A stretch of 42,815 nucleotides of DNA from Sulfuritalea sp. (GCA_030651305.1 JAUSCI010000069.1:1-42815), one strand, 5' to 3'. Shown: positions 9,071-17,982, counted from the stretch's first letter. Numbers and translations: made by a program. Notes: generated by a model not told the origin, from the letters alone.

Positions 9071-9099
9071 TTGACACGGCGCAGCATACGCACTAACAT
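9071..9099 (+). promoter_or_regulatory. Sigma-70 promoter of mdh
   Basis: TTGACA (9071-9076), a 17-base spacer and TAACAT (9094-9099) predict a start near 9106, 113 bases before the mdh ATG. The palindromic operator sits immediately upstream of the -35 box. Confidence 0.65.
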
Positions 9100-9218
9100 T
9101 TGCCACCCCGATCCTGTCGTATCATGGGCGAATTCCAAGCCCTGCAGTGCGCCATCCGCTCAGCCAGATTTCTTGCAGTCTTGTCCAATCGATTCAAATT
9201 GATACAGGAGTTCTACAA

Positions 9219-10208
9219 ATGGCAAAAAAACCCGTTCGTGTTGCAGTAACCGGCGCCGCCGGGGCAATCGGTTACGCCCTGGTTTTTCGCATCGCTGCCG
9301 GTGAAATGCTGGGCAAAGACCAACCCGTGATCCTGCAAATGCTGGAACTGCCGATGGAAAAACCGCAGGCGGCGCTCAAGGGCGTGATGATGGAACTCGA
9401 CGACTGCGCCTTTCCGACACTCGTCGGCATGGTTGGCACGGACGATCCGAAAGTCGCTTTCAAGGACGCGGACTACGCCCTGCTGGTGGGTGCCAAGCCA
9501 CGCGGCCCGGGCATGGAGCGCAAGGATCTGCTGATGGAAAACGCCAAGATTTTCATTGAACAAGGCAAGGCGCTCAATGCAGTTGCGTCGCGCGATGTCC
9601 GCGTGCTGGTGGTTGGCAATCCGGCCAACACCAATGCCTATATCGCCATGAAGTCCGCCCCCGATCTGCCGAAGAAGAACTTCACCGCCATGCTGCGCCT
9701 CGATCACAACCGCGCCATTTCCCAACTTGCCACACGCACCGGCAAGGCGGTTGCTGATGTTGAAAAGATGATCGTCTGGGGCAACCACTCGCCTACGATG
9801 TATCCCGACCTGCGCTCATGCACGGTAGCCGGCGGTGCCGCCCTGGCCGCCATCAATGACCAAGCCTGGTATCGTGAGACCTATATTCCCACGGTCGGCA
9901 AGCGGGGCGCCGCCATCATCGCCGCGCGCGGCGCATCGTCCGCCGCTTCAGCCGCCAACGCCGCCATCGGCCACATGCACGATTGGGCGCTCGGCACCCA
10001 GGGCAAGTGGGTCACCATGGGCGTGCCTTCCGACGGCAGCTATGGCATACCGCAAGACATCCTCTACGGCGTGCCGGTCACCTGTGCAGGCGGCGAGTAC
10101 AAACGCGTTGAAGGCCTGGTCATCGACGACTACTCGCGCAGCATGATGGACAAGACCCTGGCCGAGTTGCAGGAAGAGCAAGCCGGCGTCGCCAGCCTGC
10201 TCGGTTGA
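9219..10208 (+). CDS. mdh: Malate dehydrogenase
   Basis: A 329-residue NAD-dependent enzyme interconverting malate and oxaloacetate. The start at 9219 ([15 protein letters not shown]) follows AGGAG by 8 bases and puts the dinucleotide-binding [16 protein letters not shown] motif at the usual place. Also present are [41 protein letters not shown] (substrate-binding Arg and catalytic Asp) and [15 protein letters not shown] with the catalytic His. This is the long, cytosolic-MDH-like form common in betaproteobacteria. It lies downstream of the GntR operator and begins the mdh-lyase-acnB plus-strand series. Confidence 0.96.
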   Translation: MAKKPVRVAVTGAAGAIGYALVFRIAAGEMLGKDQPVILQMLELPMEKPQAALKGVMMELDDCAFPTLVGMVGTDDPKVAFKDADYALLVGAKPRGPGMERKDLLMENAKIFIEQGKALNAVASRDVRVLVVGNPANTNAYIAMKSAPDLPKKNFTAMLRLDHNRAISQLATRTGKAVADVEKMIVWGNHSPTMYPDLRSCTVAGGAALAAINDQAWYRETYIPTVGKRGAAIIAARGASSAASAANAAIGHMHDWALGTQGKWVTMGVPSDGSYGIPQDILYGVPVTCAGGEYKRVEGLVIDDYSRSMMDKTLAELQEEQAGVASLLG

Positions 10209-10218
10209 TGTCGGGCGA

Positions 10219-10275
10219 CAGGATGAAGCGGGGCGCACGGAGGTCAAGCTGACGTGAGCCCGCCGCTTCATCCTG
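10219..10275 (+). promoter_or_regulatory. 13-bp inverted repeat enclosing the RBS and GTG start of the CitE-like gene
   Basis: CAGGATGAAGCGG (10219-10231) is the exact reverse complement of CCGCTTCATCCTG (10263-10275). The 31-base loop contains the GGAGG box (10239-10243) and the GTG start (10254), and the 3' arm covers codons 4-8. In mRNA this would form a stable stem presenting the initiation region in its loop, so it could tune translation of the lyase relative to mdh. Confidence 0.6.
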
Positions 10276-11291
10276 CCGCCGTTCTATACCAGAGAGCAAA
10301 ACCCTTTCCGGCGCTCGCAGCCTGCGAGCACTTTGCCGGCTCGGACAAAACGCTGCGCAAGGCACTGCATCTGCAATCCGAGTTGCTGGTCGAGGGACGA
10401 CCCATTTTCGACATCACAGCGGATTGCGAAGATGGTGCACCGCCCGGCCGCGAAGCCGAGCATGCCGGAATGATCGCAGATCTGCTGCTCGATCCGGCCA
10501 ATCGCTACGGCAGGCTTGGCGCCCGCATCCACGATGTGACCCATGGGCATTGGCGCGACGATCTGCAGATCATCATCGGTCGTGCCGGCGCGCAAGTCGC
10601 CTACGTCGTATTGCCCAAAGTCGCGAACGCCAGCGACGCGCTGACCCAGATTGCCGCACTCGACGAGGTACGAACCCGCCGCAACATCGACCGCGAAATT
10701 CCGGTGCATGTGCTGATCGAAACACCCGGTGCGCTGCATGATGTCTGGCGCATCGCGGCACTACCGCATGTCGAATCGCTCGACTTTGGCGTGATGGATT
10801 TTGTCAGTGCTCATCATGGCGCCATTCCCGATACGGCCATGCGTTCGCCGGGACAGTTTTCACATCCGCTGATTGCGCGCGCCAAGTGCGAGGTCGCGGC
10901 GGCCGCCCTTGGCAATGGCATCGTTCCCGCGCACAACGTAACCACCGAGCTGAACGATCCTGATGTCGTGCGCGAAGATGCGCGCCGCGCGCGCAACGAG
11001 TTCGGCTTCCTGCGCATGTGGAGCATCCACCCGCGCCAGATCCAGCCTATCGTCGAGGCAATGCGGCCTGATCTTACGGCAGTGGCCGAAGCTGCCGGAA
11101 TACTGCTGGCGGCGCAAAACGCCAACTGGGGCCCCATTGCCTGGGAAGGCAAACTGCACGACCGCGCTTCCTATCGCTACTACTGGGAGTTGCTGTGCCG
11201 GGCATACGCCACCGGCGTCGCTCTGCCGTCCGAAGCGCGGCATCGCTTCTTCCGTCCTGCCGCTCAAATTACTGATATCGTTTCCCACTGA
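10254..11291 (+). CDS. HpcH/HpaI aldolase / citrate lyase beta-like protein (CitE family)
   Basis: A 345-residue TIM-barrel protein of the CitE/malyl-CoA lyase superfamily, which cleaves or forms C-C bonds in acyl-CoA thioesters. Visible family landmarks are DITADCEDGAPPG (metal-site Glu/Asp region), VVLPKVANASDAL, VLIETPGALHDVWRI (the conserved Glu), FGVMDFVSAHHGAIP and the late FLRMWSIHPRQIQPIVEAM. The GTG start at 10254 is supported by GGAGG ten bases upstream, inside a hairpin loop. Its place between mdh and acnB suggests a role in C4/C5 acid metabolism. The substrate (malyl-CoA, citramalyl-CoA or another thioester) cannot be decided from sequence. No citC/citD/citF citrate-lyase partners are nearby. 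Confidence 0.82.
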   Translation: MSPPLHPAAVLYQRAKPFPALAACEHFAGSDKTLRKALHLQSELLVEGRPIFDITADCEDGAPPGREAEHAGMIADLLLDPANRYGRLGARIHDVTHGHWRDDLQIIIGRAGAQVAYVVLPKVANASDALTQIAALDEVRTRRNIDREIPVHVLIETPGALHDVWRIAALPHVESLDFGVMDFVSAHHGAIPDTAMRSPGQFSHPLIARAKCEVAAAALGNGIVPAHNVTTELNDPDVVREDARRARNEFGFLRMWSIHPRQIQPIVEAMRPDLTAVAEAAGILLAAQNANWGPIAWEGKLHDRASYRYYWELLCRAYATGVALPSEARHRFFRPAAQITDIVSH

Positions 11292-11312
11292 TCCAGACAA
11301 GAGGACCTCATC

Positions 11313-13910
11313 ATGCTTGAAGCCTATCGCCAACACGTCGCCGAACGCGGCAACCTGGGTATTCCCGCTCTCCCGCTGACCAAGCAGCAGACTGAACAAC
11401 TGGTCGCTCTGCTTACGGCGCCACCCAAGGGCGAGGAGGCATTCCTGGTCGACCTGATCACCCATCGCATTCCCGCTGGCGTAGACGATGCCGCCAAGGT
11501 CAAGGCCGAATTCCTCGCCGGGGTTGCCGCTGGCAGTACGGCGTGCCCGCTGATTTCCCGCGAAAAGGCCACCGAACTGCTCGGCACCATGGTTGGGGGC
11601 TATAACGTCAAGCCGCTGATCGACGTGCTCGACGATGCCGTGGTCGGCGCCGTCGCCGCCAAGGCGCTCAAATCCACCTTGCTGATGTTCGACTTTTTTC
11701 ACGATGTCGCCGAAAAAGCCAAGGCCGGCAGCGCCAACGCCAAAGCCGTGATGCAATCCTGGGCAGATGCCGAATGGTTCACGCAGCGCCCGGCAGTGCC
11801 GCAATCGCTCAAGGTCACCGTTTTCAAGGTCACCGGCGAAACCAATACCGACGACCTCTCGCCCGCGCCCGACGCCTGGAGCCGTCCGGACATCCCGCTA
11901 CATGCCCTGGCCATGCTGAAGAACCCGCGCCCCGGCATCGAGGCTGACAAGGTCGGCGAACGCGGCCCGATCAAGCAACTCGACGCCCTCAAGGCCAAGG
12001 GCCATCTCGTCGCCTATGTCGGCGACGTGGTCGGCACCGGCTCCTCGCGCAAGTCGGCGACCAACTCGGTGCTGTGGTTCACCGGTGAGGACATCCCCTT
12101 CGTTCCCAACAAGCGTTTCGGCGGCGTCTGCCTCGGCACCAAGATCGCCCCGATCTTCTACAACACCATGGAAGATGCCGGCGCCCTGCCGATAGAACTC
12201 GACGTCGAGCAGATGAACATGGGCGACGAAGTCGAACTGCGTCCCTATGAAGGCAAGGCACTGAAGAACGGCGCTGTCATTTCCGAGTTCAAGGTCAAGT
12301 CCGATGTCATTTTCGACGAAGTGCGCGCCGGCGGCCGCATCAACCTGATCATCGGCCGCGGCCTTACCGCCAAGGCGCGCGAGTTCCTCGGCCTGTCCGC
12401 CTCCACGCTGTTCCGCCTGCCGACATCGCCGATCGATTCCGGCAAGGGCTATTCGCTTGCACAGAAGATGGTCGGTCGCGCCTGCGGCCTGCCCGAGGGC
12501 AAAGGCGTGCGTCCCGGCACCTACTGCGAGCCGAAAATGACCAGTGTCGGCAGCCAGGACACCACCGGCCCGATGACTCGTGACGAACTCAAGGACCTTG
12601 CCTGCCTCGGCTTCTCCGCCGACCTGGTGATGCAGTCCTTCTGCCACACCGCCGCCTACCCGAAACTGGTGGACGTCAAGACCCACCGTACCCTGCCCTC
12701 CTTCATCACTGCCCGCGGCGGCATTTCGCTCAAGCCCGGCGACGGCATCATCCATAGCTGGCTCAACCGCCTGCTGCTGCCGGATACGGTCGGCACCGGC
12801 GGCGATTCCCACACCCGTTTCCCGATCGGCATATCTTTCCCCGCCGGATCCGGCCTGGTGGCCTTTGCCGCCGCCACCGGCGTCATGCCACTGGACATGC
12901 CGGAATCGGTGCTGGTGCGCTTCAAGGGTTCGCTGGCCGAAGCCGGCAAGCGCGGCATCACCCTGCGCGACCTGGTCAATGCGATTCCGCTCTATGCCAT
13001 CAAGGCCGGCTTGCTGACCGTGGCCAAGCAGGGCAAGAAGAACATCTTCTCCGGCCGCATCCTCGAAATCGAAGGCCTGCCCGACCTCAAGGTGGAACAG
13101 GCTTTCGAACTCACCGACGCCTCCGCCGAACGCTCCGCCGCCGGCTGCGCCGTGCACCTCGCCAAGGCGCCGATCGTCGAGTACATGCGTTCCAACATCA
13201 CCCTGATGAAGTGGATGATCGCCGCCGGCTACGAAGACAAGCGCGCGCTGGGCCGCCGCATCAAGGCCATGGAAGCGTGGATCGCCAACGGCACCCTGCT
13301 CGCCCCGGATGCCGATGCCGAGTATGCCGCAGTAATCGAAATCGACCTGGCCGACGTCAAGGAACCGATCCTGGCCTGCCCCAACGATCCGGACGACGCC
13401 AAGACCCTGTCCGAAGTTGCTGGCGAGAAGATCGACGAAGTTTTCATCGGCAGTTGCATGACCAACATCGGCCACTTCCGCGCCGCCGGCAAGGTGCTCG
13501 AAGGCAAGACCGACATCCCGACCCGCCTGTGGATCGCGCCGCCGACCAAGATGGACGCCATGATCCTCAACGAAGAGGGTTACTACGCCATCCTCGGCAA
13601 ATCCGGCGCGCGCATGGAAATGCCGGGCTGCAGCCTGTGCATGGGCAACCAGGCGCAGATCAAGAAGGGCAGCACGGCGGTATCGACTTCGACGCGCAAC
13701 TTCCCCAACCGGCTGGGCATCGACACCCGCGTCTATCTCAGTTCAGCCGAACTGGCGGCAGTCACGGCGCTGATGGGCCGGATCCCGACCATGGCCGAGT
13801 ACCTGGAGCAGGTGCAGGCGGTGAATGCCAAGGCCGCCGACGTCTATCGCTACATGAACTTCGACCAGATTGCCGAGTTCAAGGAAGTGGCGGATACGGT
13901 GACGGTGTAG
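11313..13910 (+). CDS. acnB: Aconitate hydratase B (bifunctional 2-methylisocitrate dehydratase)
   Basis: An 865-residue [4Fe-4S] enzyme that isomerises citrate to isocitrate. It has the AcnB layout: an N-terminal helical HEAT-like domain ([12 protein letters not shown]...), then the swivelling domain ([15 protein letters not shown] about residues 240-255), then the cluster-binding domains. Cluster ligands are visible in [16 protein letters not shown] and [14 protein letters not shown], with Ser-Arg motifs [10 protein letters not shown] near the end. The length matches E. coli AcnB (865). It begins 21 bases after the lyase, likely in one transcript, and ends at a strong terminator. AcnB proteins are also known to bind mRNA when they lose iron. 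Confidence 0.96.
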   Translation: MLEAYRQHVAERGNLGIPALPLTKQQTEQLVALLTAPPKGEEAFLVDLITHRIPAGVDDAAKVKAEFLAGVAAGSTACPLISREKATELLGTMVGGYNVKPLIDVLDDAVVGAVAAKALKSTLLMFDFFHDVAEKAKAGSANAKAVMQSWADAEWFTQRPAVPQSLKVTVFKVTGETNTDDLSPAPDAWSRPDIPLHALAMLKNPRPGIEADKVGERGPIKQLDALKAKGHLVAYVGDVVGTGSSRKSATNSVLWFTGEDIPFVPNKRFGGVCLGTKIAPIFYNTMEDAGALPIELDVEQMNMGDEVELRPYEGKALKNGAVISEFKVKSDVIFDEVRAGGRINLIIGRGLTAKAREFLGLSASTLFRLPTSPIDSGKGYSLAQKMVGRACGLPEGKGVRPGTYCEPKMTSVGSQDTTGPMTRDELKDLACLGFSADLVMQSFCHTAAYPKLVDVKTHRTLPSFITARGGISLKPGDGIIHSWLNRLLLPDTVGTGGDSHTRFPIGISFPAGSGLVAFAAATGVMPLDMPESVLVRFKGSLAEAGKRGITLRDLVNAIPLYAIKAGLLTVAKQGKKNIFSGRILEIEGLPDLKVEQAFELTDASAERSAAGCAVHLAKAPIVEYMRSNITLMKWMIAAGYEDKRALGRRIKAMEAWIANGTLLAPDADAEYAAVIEIDLADVKEPILACPNDPDDAKTLSEVAGEKIDEVFIGSCMTNIGHFRAAGKVLEGKTDIPTRLWIAPPTKMDAMILNEEGYYAILGKSGARMEMPGCSLCMGNQAQIKKGSTAVSTSTRNFPNRLGIDTRVYLSSAELAAVTALMGRIPTMAEYLEQVQAVNAKAADVYRYMNFDQIAEFKEVADTVTV

Positions 13911-13920
13911 CGCGCGCCAA

Positions 13921-13946
13921 AAATCGGCGTGTCACCAACGCCGACT
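13921..13946 (+). repeat. Dispersed 25-bp repeat, copy 2 (between acnB and terminator)
   Basis: ATCGGCGTGTCACCA then ACGCCGACT, a diverged copy of the repeat just after the acnB stop. The ends TCGGCGT and ACGCCGA also pair with each other, so this copy can fold alone. Confidence 0.7.
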
Positions 13947-13964
13947 CCTGAGTATTGGGAACGG

Positions 13965-13998
13965 AACGCCCTCGACGGGAAATCGTCGGGGGCGTTTT
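13965..13998. terminator. Bidirectional terminator between acnB and the EAL gene
   Basis: AACGCCCTCGACG (13965-13977) pairs with CGTCGGGGGCGTT (13984-13996) with one G-T wobble and a 6-base loop, and is followed by TTTT. It sits between convergent genes and would serve both. A very similar hairpin is found at 17684-17715. Confidence 0.85.
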
Positions 13999-14023
13999 GC
14001 TTGGCGCCGGCACCGCCTTGCGG

Positions 14024-16336
14024 TCAAACTGCCTGGGCCGCCACTCGAGCGGAAATCCAGTCGGCAAATGCCGCTGCCGTCATAGGCCGAGCGATGAAAT
14101 AACCTTGGCCGATATCGCAGCCGGCCGCCGCAAGCCAGTTGAGGTCGGCCTCGCCTTCGATGCCCTCGGCGACCACGGTAAGGCCAAGCGCATGGCCCAG
14201 GGCAATGGTCGAGCGGACGATGGCTGCGTCCTTTGGCGACGTTGCCAGGGAGCCGATGAAGCTCTGGTCTATCTTGAGTTCATGCACCGGCAGCGACTTG
14301 AGGTAGGACAGCGATGCCTGTCCGGCACCATAATCATCGATCGACAGCTTGAGTCCGATGGCGGCAAGCTCGGCGAGATGTGACAGTGCCAGCGTCGGAT
14401 CCTCCATCAGCGCGCTTTCCGTGATTTCCAGGCACAGCGCTGCCGGCGGTAACTCGTGCGCGGCGAGCAGTTCGCGCATCAGCACCACGAGGTCTGGATT
14501 GAGCAGGTCGCGTGCCGACAGGTTGGCCGAAAGAACCACCCGTATGCCGCGCTCACGCCAGTTGGCCGCCTGCGCAGCAACTTCCCCCAGCAGCCACGGC
14601 GTGATCTCGCGGATGAAGCCGGTCTGTTCGGCAAACGGGATGAAACGCCCGGGCGGCATCAGGCCGCGCTCGGGATGCTGCCAGCGCACCAGGGCCTCGG
14701 CACCGACGACGCGATCGGATGCCAGAGCGAGCTTCGGCTGGTAGTGAAGGACGAATTCGCGCCGATCGAGTGCCTGGCGCATCTCGCCGATCATCGACAG
14801 TTGCTCCGGCGGCGGGCCGTCGCCGACTTCCCCGGCCAGCGTGTAACCGCACTGGCGACGCTTGGCCGAGTACATCGCCAGTTCGGCGCGCCGCAACAGG
14901 GCATCCATGTCGCGGCCGTCGGCGGGACGGAAGGCGATACCGAGGCTGCCACTGACGTCGAGTTTCTGGCCGTCGAGTTCGATCGGTTCGCGCAACGCCG
15001 CCAACAGTCGTGCGGCGAAATTTCGCGCCGACAGCTCATCGGCACCTTCGATGACGAATGCAAACTCGTCGCCCCACAAGCGCGCCAGCTTGCCGCGCGG
15101 CGGCATCAGACCGGCAAGGCGCGCGCCGACTTGCTGCAGCAGGCGGTCGCCAACAGGGTGACCGAGCGCGTCATTGATCGGCGCGAAGCGATCGAGGTCG
15201 AGCACGGCGACCATCGCTGCGGCCTCAGGATCAAGCCCGGCCAGGTGCTCCGTCAGCCGGGTGCGGTTGGGTAGACCGGTGAGGGTATCTTCGTACGCCA
15301 GGCGCATTATCTTGTGTTCGCGCGAGGCGATTCCGCTGCGCATGTTTTCGAAGCCGGCAGCAAGCTGGCCGATCTCGTCCGACGCAGTGACCGCCACGGC
15401 TTGACTGTAGTCGCCGGCCTCGATGCGCTGTGCAGCTCGCGCCAGGGCATTGACCGGGCCGGCAATGCGTCGTGCCAGTCCGAAGCTGCCGATCACGAAC
15501 AGTGCAATGCCGGCTCCGGCGATTATTTCCAGGGCATGTTCGAGTTCGCGAAACACGGCTTCGCTGTGTTCGAGCGAGTGCAGCAACAGGACGCGCGCCT
15601 GCGGCCCGAACGGCAGGGCAACGGCGTGATAGTTGCGGCCTTCGAGCGTCAGTTGCCGCGGCTGCTCGCTCAGCGCAGTCGATTGCTGTCTTTCCAGCGC
15701 GCCGCGCAGCGTCGGCGACAGCGAACTGGCGCGAATGCCGCCGGTCGCCACCACGCTGACATCAAGTCCGCTGCCGCGCGCGACCTCGGATGCCCAGGCA
15801 TCCTCCACCGGAAAGCCCATCACCACCCATGCGGTTCGCATCGGCGCCAGGATCGGCACCACCACGATTTCGTAGAGCAAGCCGTCCTCCATCAGCGCGA
15901 CGTCGCCGCTACGGCCACTGCTCTCTGCGGCGCGCAGCAGATCGCCGAACGGGAACGGGCGCGACGGTTTGCCGGGACGCTGGGTGTCGACGATCACTTC
16001 TCCGTTCAGGGAAAGCACCATCATGACGCGGGCACCGATACGCGAGCCGTGGTTGCGCAATACCGAGAGCACGGTGGCGCGATCCTGCGTGGCGATGGCC
16101 TCGCGAAAACTGAAATCCCCGGAAAGCACGCTCGCCGCGAGTTCGAGTTGCCTTCGATCGCGGTCGATCAGGTTGCTGACGTTGCGCGCCCCGGCGGTCA
16201 GTTGACGTTCCGATTCCGTCGCAATGATCGCCTCGCCGCTGCGCGCCACGATCAGCAGCATCATCAGCATCACGACCACCAGCAGGCCGACGAAGACAAC
16301 GGCGATACGTCGTTCGAGAGTCCGGAACAGAATCAT
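14024..16336 (-). CDS. Membrane-bound GGDEF/EAL c-di-GMP signalling protein with degenerate GGDEF
   Basis: A 770-residue sensor. TM1 is about residues 11-31. A periplasmic sensor region (about 32-265, probably a Cache-type fold) is followed by TM2 at about 271-290. A HAMP domain (PVNALARAAQRIEAGDYSQAV...) leads to a GGDEF domain (about 345-500) and an EAL domain (about 510-765). The GGDEF signature is WGDEF (421-425), with Trp replacing the first Gly, so diguanylate cyclase activity is doubtful. The EAL domain has GAEALVRWQHP, NLSARDLL, EITESALM, SIDDYGAGQASLSYL and VVAEGIE, which look catalytically intact, so a phosphodiesterase is the better guess. It is last in a three-gene run after a cupredoxin-like and an NTF2-like secreted protein, 3 bases after the former. 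Confidence 0.92.
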   Translation of the reverse strand: MILFRTLERRIAVVFVGLLVVVMLMMLLIVARSGEAIIATESERQLTAGARNVSNLIDRDRRQLELAASVLSGDFSFREAIATQDRATVLSVLRNHGSRIGARVMMVLSLNGEVIVDTQRPGKPSRPFPFGDLLRAAESSGRSGDVALMEDGLLYEIVVVPILAPMRTAWVVMGFPVEDAWASEVARGSGLDVSVVATGGIRASSLSPTLRGALERQQSTALSEQPRQLTLEGRNYHAVALPFGPQARVLLLHSLEHSEAVFRELEHALEIIAGAGIALFVIGSFGLARRIAGPVNALARAAQRIEAGDYSQAVAVTASDEIGQLAAGFENMRSGIASREHKIMRLAYEDTLTGLPNRTRLTEHLAGLDPEAAAMVAVLDLDRFAPINDALGHPVGDRLLQQVGARLAGLMPPRGKLARLWGDEFAFVIEGADELSARNFAARLLAALREPIELDGQKLDVSGSLGIAFRPADGRDMDALLRRAELAMYSAKRRQCGYTLAGEVGDGPPPEQLSMIGEMRQALDRREFVLHYQPKLALASDRVVGAEALVRWQHPERGLMPPGRFIPFAEQTGFIREITPWLLGEVAAQAANWRERGIRVVLSANLSARDLLNPDLVVLMRELLAAHELPPAALCLEITESALMEDPTLALSHLAELAAIGLKLSIDDYGAGQASLSYLKSLPVHELKIDQSFIGSLATSPKDAAIVRSTIALGHALGLTVVAEGIEGEADLNWLAAAGCDIGQGYFIARPMTAAAFADWISARVAAQAV

Positions 16337-16339
16337 CGA

Positions 16340-17005
16340 TCAATATCCGCCGACGTCCAGCGGGGGTTTCGCAACAATGGCGCGCGGCGCCACGTCGAGC
16401 GCGAGATCGATGTGGCGCGTTGCTCCGCGGAGCTCGATGCCGATGTCGGCGACGGCTGCTTTCTGGCGCGGATGCCAGAGGCGCAGGCGATATGCACCTG
16501 CCGGCACCCGGTCAATCCGCACCACGCCATCGGCGCCGGTTTTCGCGAACCAGGGCGTATCGACCACGAGTACGTACGCCTCCATCCAGTCGTGGATATT
16601 GCAGCCGAGCGCGACTACTCCGGTCTCGTCGAAAACTACCGGATTGGCGGGCTTGCCGGCGTAGAGCTTGATCTCGAAGACTTTCGCCGGCGAAAAAGAG
16701 TAAACGTGATGCTTGAAAGGATCGCGGTTGGGAAAATCAATCGCTGTGCCCTTCTGCACGATGCTCAGGTAGGGGACAAAGTCGCGATTGCGCTGCTCGA
16801 TGGTCGCGCGTCGGCGCGATTTGGGTGGCACCCCGCTCACGGCATCAAGCACGACCGCAGCATCTTCCACGGGCGTTCCGGCCGGGGTTCTGACCCGCAC
16901 TGTCACGCTCGCCGCGTCCGCGGCGCAGGCCAACGCCAAGACCAGTGCCGCCAGGATCAGACGCAGCGTCAGTCGGCCAGTTTGATGGCCGGCGCGATCT
17001 GCCAT
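16340..17005 (-). CDS. Secreted cupredoxin/plastocyanin-like protein (annotated in relatives as methylamine utilisation protein)
   Basis: A 221-residue protein when started at the ATG at 17005; the first 15 residues of the longer open frame look non-coding. A signal peptide spans about residues 1-31 (LILAALVLALACAADA), cleaved before ASVTVRV. The core has FPNRDPFKHHVYSFSP, then GCNIHDWMEAYVLVVDTPW, the His...Cys...His spacing of a type-1 copper site in plastocyanin-like domains, and finally a carboxypeptidase-regulatory-like beta domain (VVRIDRVPAGAYRLRLWHP). It is thus probably a periplasmic copper or redox protein. The start overlaps the preceding NTF2-like gene by 37 bases. Its closeness to the EAL protein suggests it supplies or senses the signal for the periplasmic domain. 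No other methylamine genes are present. Confidence 0.75.
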   Translation of the reverse strand: MADRAGHQTGRLTLRLILAALVLALACAADAASVTVRVRTPAGTPVEDAAVVLDAVSGVPPKSRRRATIEQRNRDFVPYLSIVQKGTAIDFPNRDPFKHHVYSFSPAKVFEIKLYAGKPANPVVFDETGVVALGCNIHDWMEAYVLVVDTPWFAKTGADGVVRIDRVPAGAYRLRLWHPRQKAAVADIGIELRGATRHIDLALDVAPRAIVAKPPLDVGGY

Positions 17006-17400
17006 ATTTCGGTAGTCAGCATGCCGTCGCGATAGACCAGCCCGTGCCATGCCTTGAGCGGCGTCTTGCCACCGTATTCAGCCTCGATTTCGAGAGACAC
17101 GCCTTTCGGATTGGTACGGGCGGAAAGCTTCCCGGTGCGCGCCGGACGCGGCTGTCCGTCGTTAGCTGCGACGAACTTCTTCCACACCTCGCGAATCTCC
17201 GCCTTGCCACGATAACGGCCATCGAGCGGCCCACCTACCCAGTCCATGTAAGCGTCATCCGCATAATCAGCCATCAGCGCCTCGACGTTCCCCGCTGCAA
17301 TCGCCCGCAGGTGCGCATCGGCCTTCTTCTCGTCGAGCGGACCAGCCAAGGCCGCCACGGATACCGCACAGCACAGCAGCGTCAGTATGCGTTTCATCAT
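16969..17400 (-). CDS. Secreted NTF2-like (SnoaL-like) protein of unknown function
   Basis: A 143-residue protein; the ATG at 17400 follows GGAG by seven bases. A short signal peptide (MMKRILTLLCCAVSVAALA) is followed by an NTF2-like cone fold: AIAAGNVEALMADYADDAYMDW, RYRGKAEIREVWKKFVAAN, then the beta sheet SLEIEAEYGGKTPLKAWHGLVY. Members of this fold bind small hydrophobic molecules or act as isomerases; no catalytic residues can be named here. It is the first gene of a probable operon with the cupredoxin-like and EAL genes. Confidence 0.72.
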   Translation of the reverse strand: MMKRILTLLCCAVSVAALAGPLDEKKADAHLRAIAAGNVEALMADYADDAYMDWVGGPLDGRYRGKAEIREVWKKFVAANDGQPRPARTGKLSARTNPKGVSLEIEAEYGGKTPLKAWHGLVYRDGMLTTEIWQIAPAIKLAD

Positions 17401-17640
17401 GAGTCTTCTCCGGTAGCCGCGATCAGGCGGCAAACGTGTTCCAAACCAGACGTATTGTTCGCCACGCTCGCCACGGCGTCAACCAGAAGCCGCAACACGG
17501 TACGGCTTCCCCGACGAATAATGTCGGCGCCCGCGGCCTGCGCTGGCACCTGTGCCACGCCGGATATCTATTCGAGCGGATCGAGGCCTGCAGGGAAGCG
17601 GCGAATGCGGTGACAGTGCAAACCTCAAGATTGGCGCGCG

Positions 17641-17664
17641 TTCGCCGTAGTACCAGCGCCGACT
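17641..17664 (+). repeat. Dispersed 25-bp repeat, copy 3 (intergenic)
   Basis: TTCGCCGTAGTACCAG then CGCCGACT, followed by CTTGAGCATTG as in copy 2 (CCTGAGTATTG). Confidence 0.75.
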
Positions 17665-17681
17665 CTTGAGCATTGCCACAG

Positions 17682-17715
17682 AAACGCCCCTCCGGAAAAC
17701 CGGCGGGGGCGCTTT
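17682..17715. terminator. Bidirectional terminator after the small gene at 17764
   Basis: CGCCCCTCCGG pairs with CCGGCGGGGGCG across an AAAA loop (one bulge), flanked by AAA on one side and TTT on the other. It lies about 50 bases past the stop of the minus-strand gene 17764-17982 and closely resembles the acnB terminator. Confidence 0.7.
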
Positions 17716-17763
17716 GCATTCCTTCGGCGAGACTCACACCGGCAACAGATCGATCGCCTCTGA

Positions 17764-17982
17764 TCACTCGTGCGACGACGCACCCGAAGGGCCACACTTA
17801 CTCGTGGCATAAGCCCAATTGAGATAGGCAAAACGCAAACTGACCAATTCGCTATGCGCATCCGTGTCGCCACCCGAAGCCCGCTCAAACGCCGCCTGCA
17901 AATGCAGCTCACTTGCGCAGTGAAGTTCCGCCGGTGGCGTTTCCGGCGGCAAACCAACCATTTCATGGAGCGGACGAATCAT
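17764..17982 (-). CDS. Small hypothetical protein (72 aa)
   Basis: No family recognised. The 72-residue product is mostly helical and acidic (ELHCASELHLQAAFERASGGD...), with two Cys residues and no signal peptide or membrane segment. The ATG at 17982 follows AGGA by 8 bases. It is followed by a terminator and lies 39 bases after the basic-tail protein gene 18022-18429, so the two are probably co-transcribed. Confidence 0.55.
   Translation of the reverse strand: MIRPLHEMVGLPPETPPAELHCASELHLQAAFERASGGDTDAHSELVSLRFAYLNWAYATSKCGPSGASSHE

Larger units (their letters stand above)
17401..17763. other. 363-base gap with a repeat-plus-terminator cassette, no gene
   Basis: No frame here looks coding and no tRNA or other RNA was recognised. 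The stretch 17600-17715 resembles the tail of acnB plus its downstream repeat and terminator (13890-13999): a TGCGGTGACAGTGC-type stretch, the 25-bp repeat, CTTGAGCATTG, and a G/C hairpin. Confidence 0.5.

Noticed and set aside
11898-13475. A 525-codon minus-strand frame opposite acnB
   Set aside because: Shadow of acnB, Gly/His/Asp-rich without any family features.
16340-17050. Assigning the cupredoxin-like protein to methylamine oxidation
   Set aside because: No mauA, mauB or other methylamine genes are nearby; the name used for relatives is probably inherited and misleading.
17423-17797. A 124-codon minus-strand frame in the 17.4-17.8 kb gap
   Set aside because: No ribosome-binding site, no recognisable features, and it runs through the terminator and repeat.
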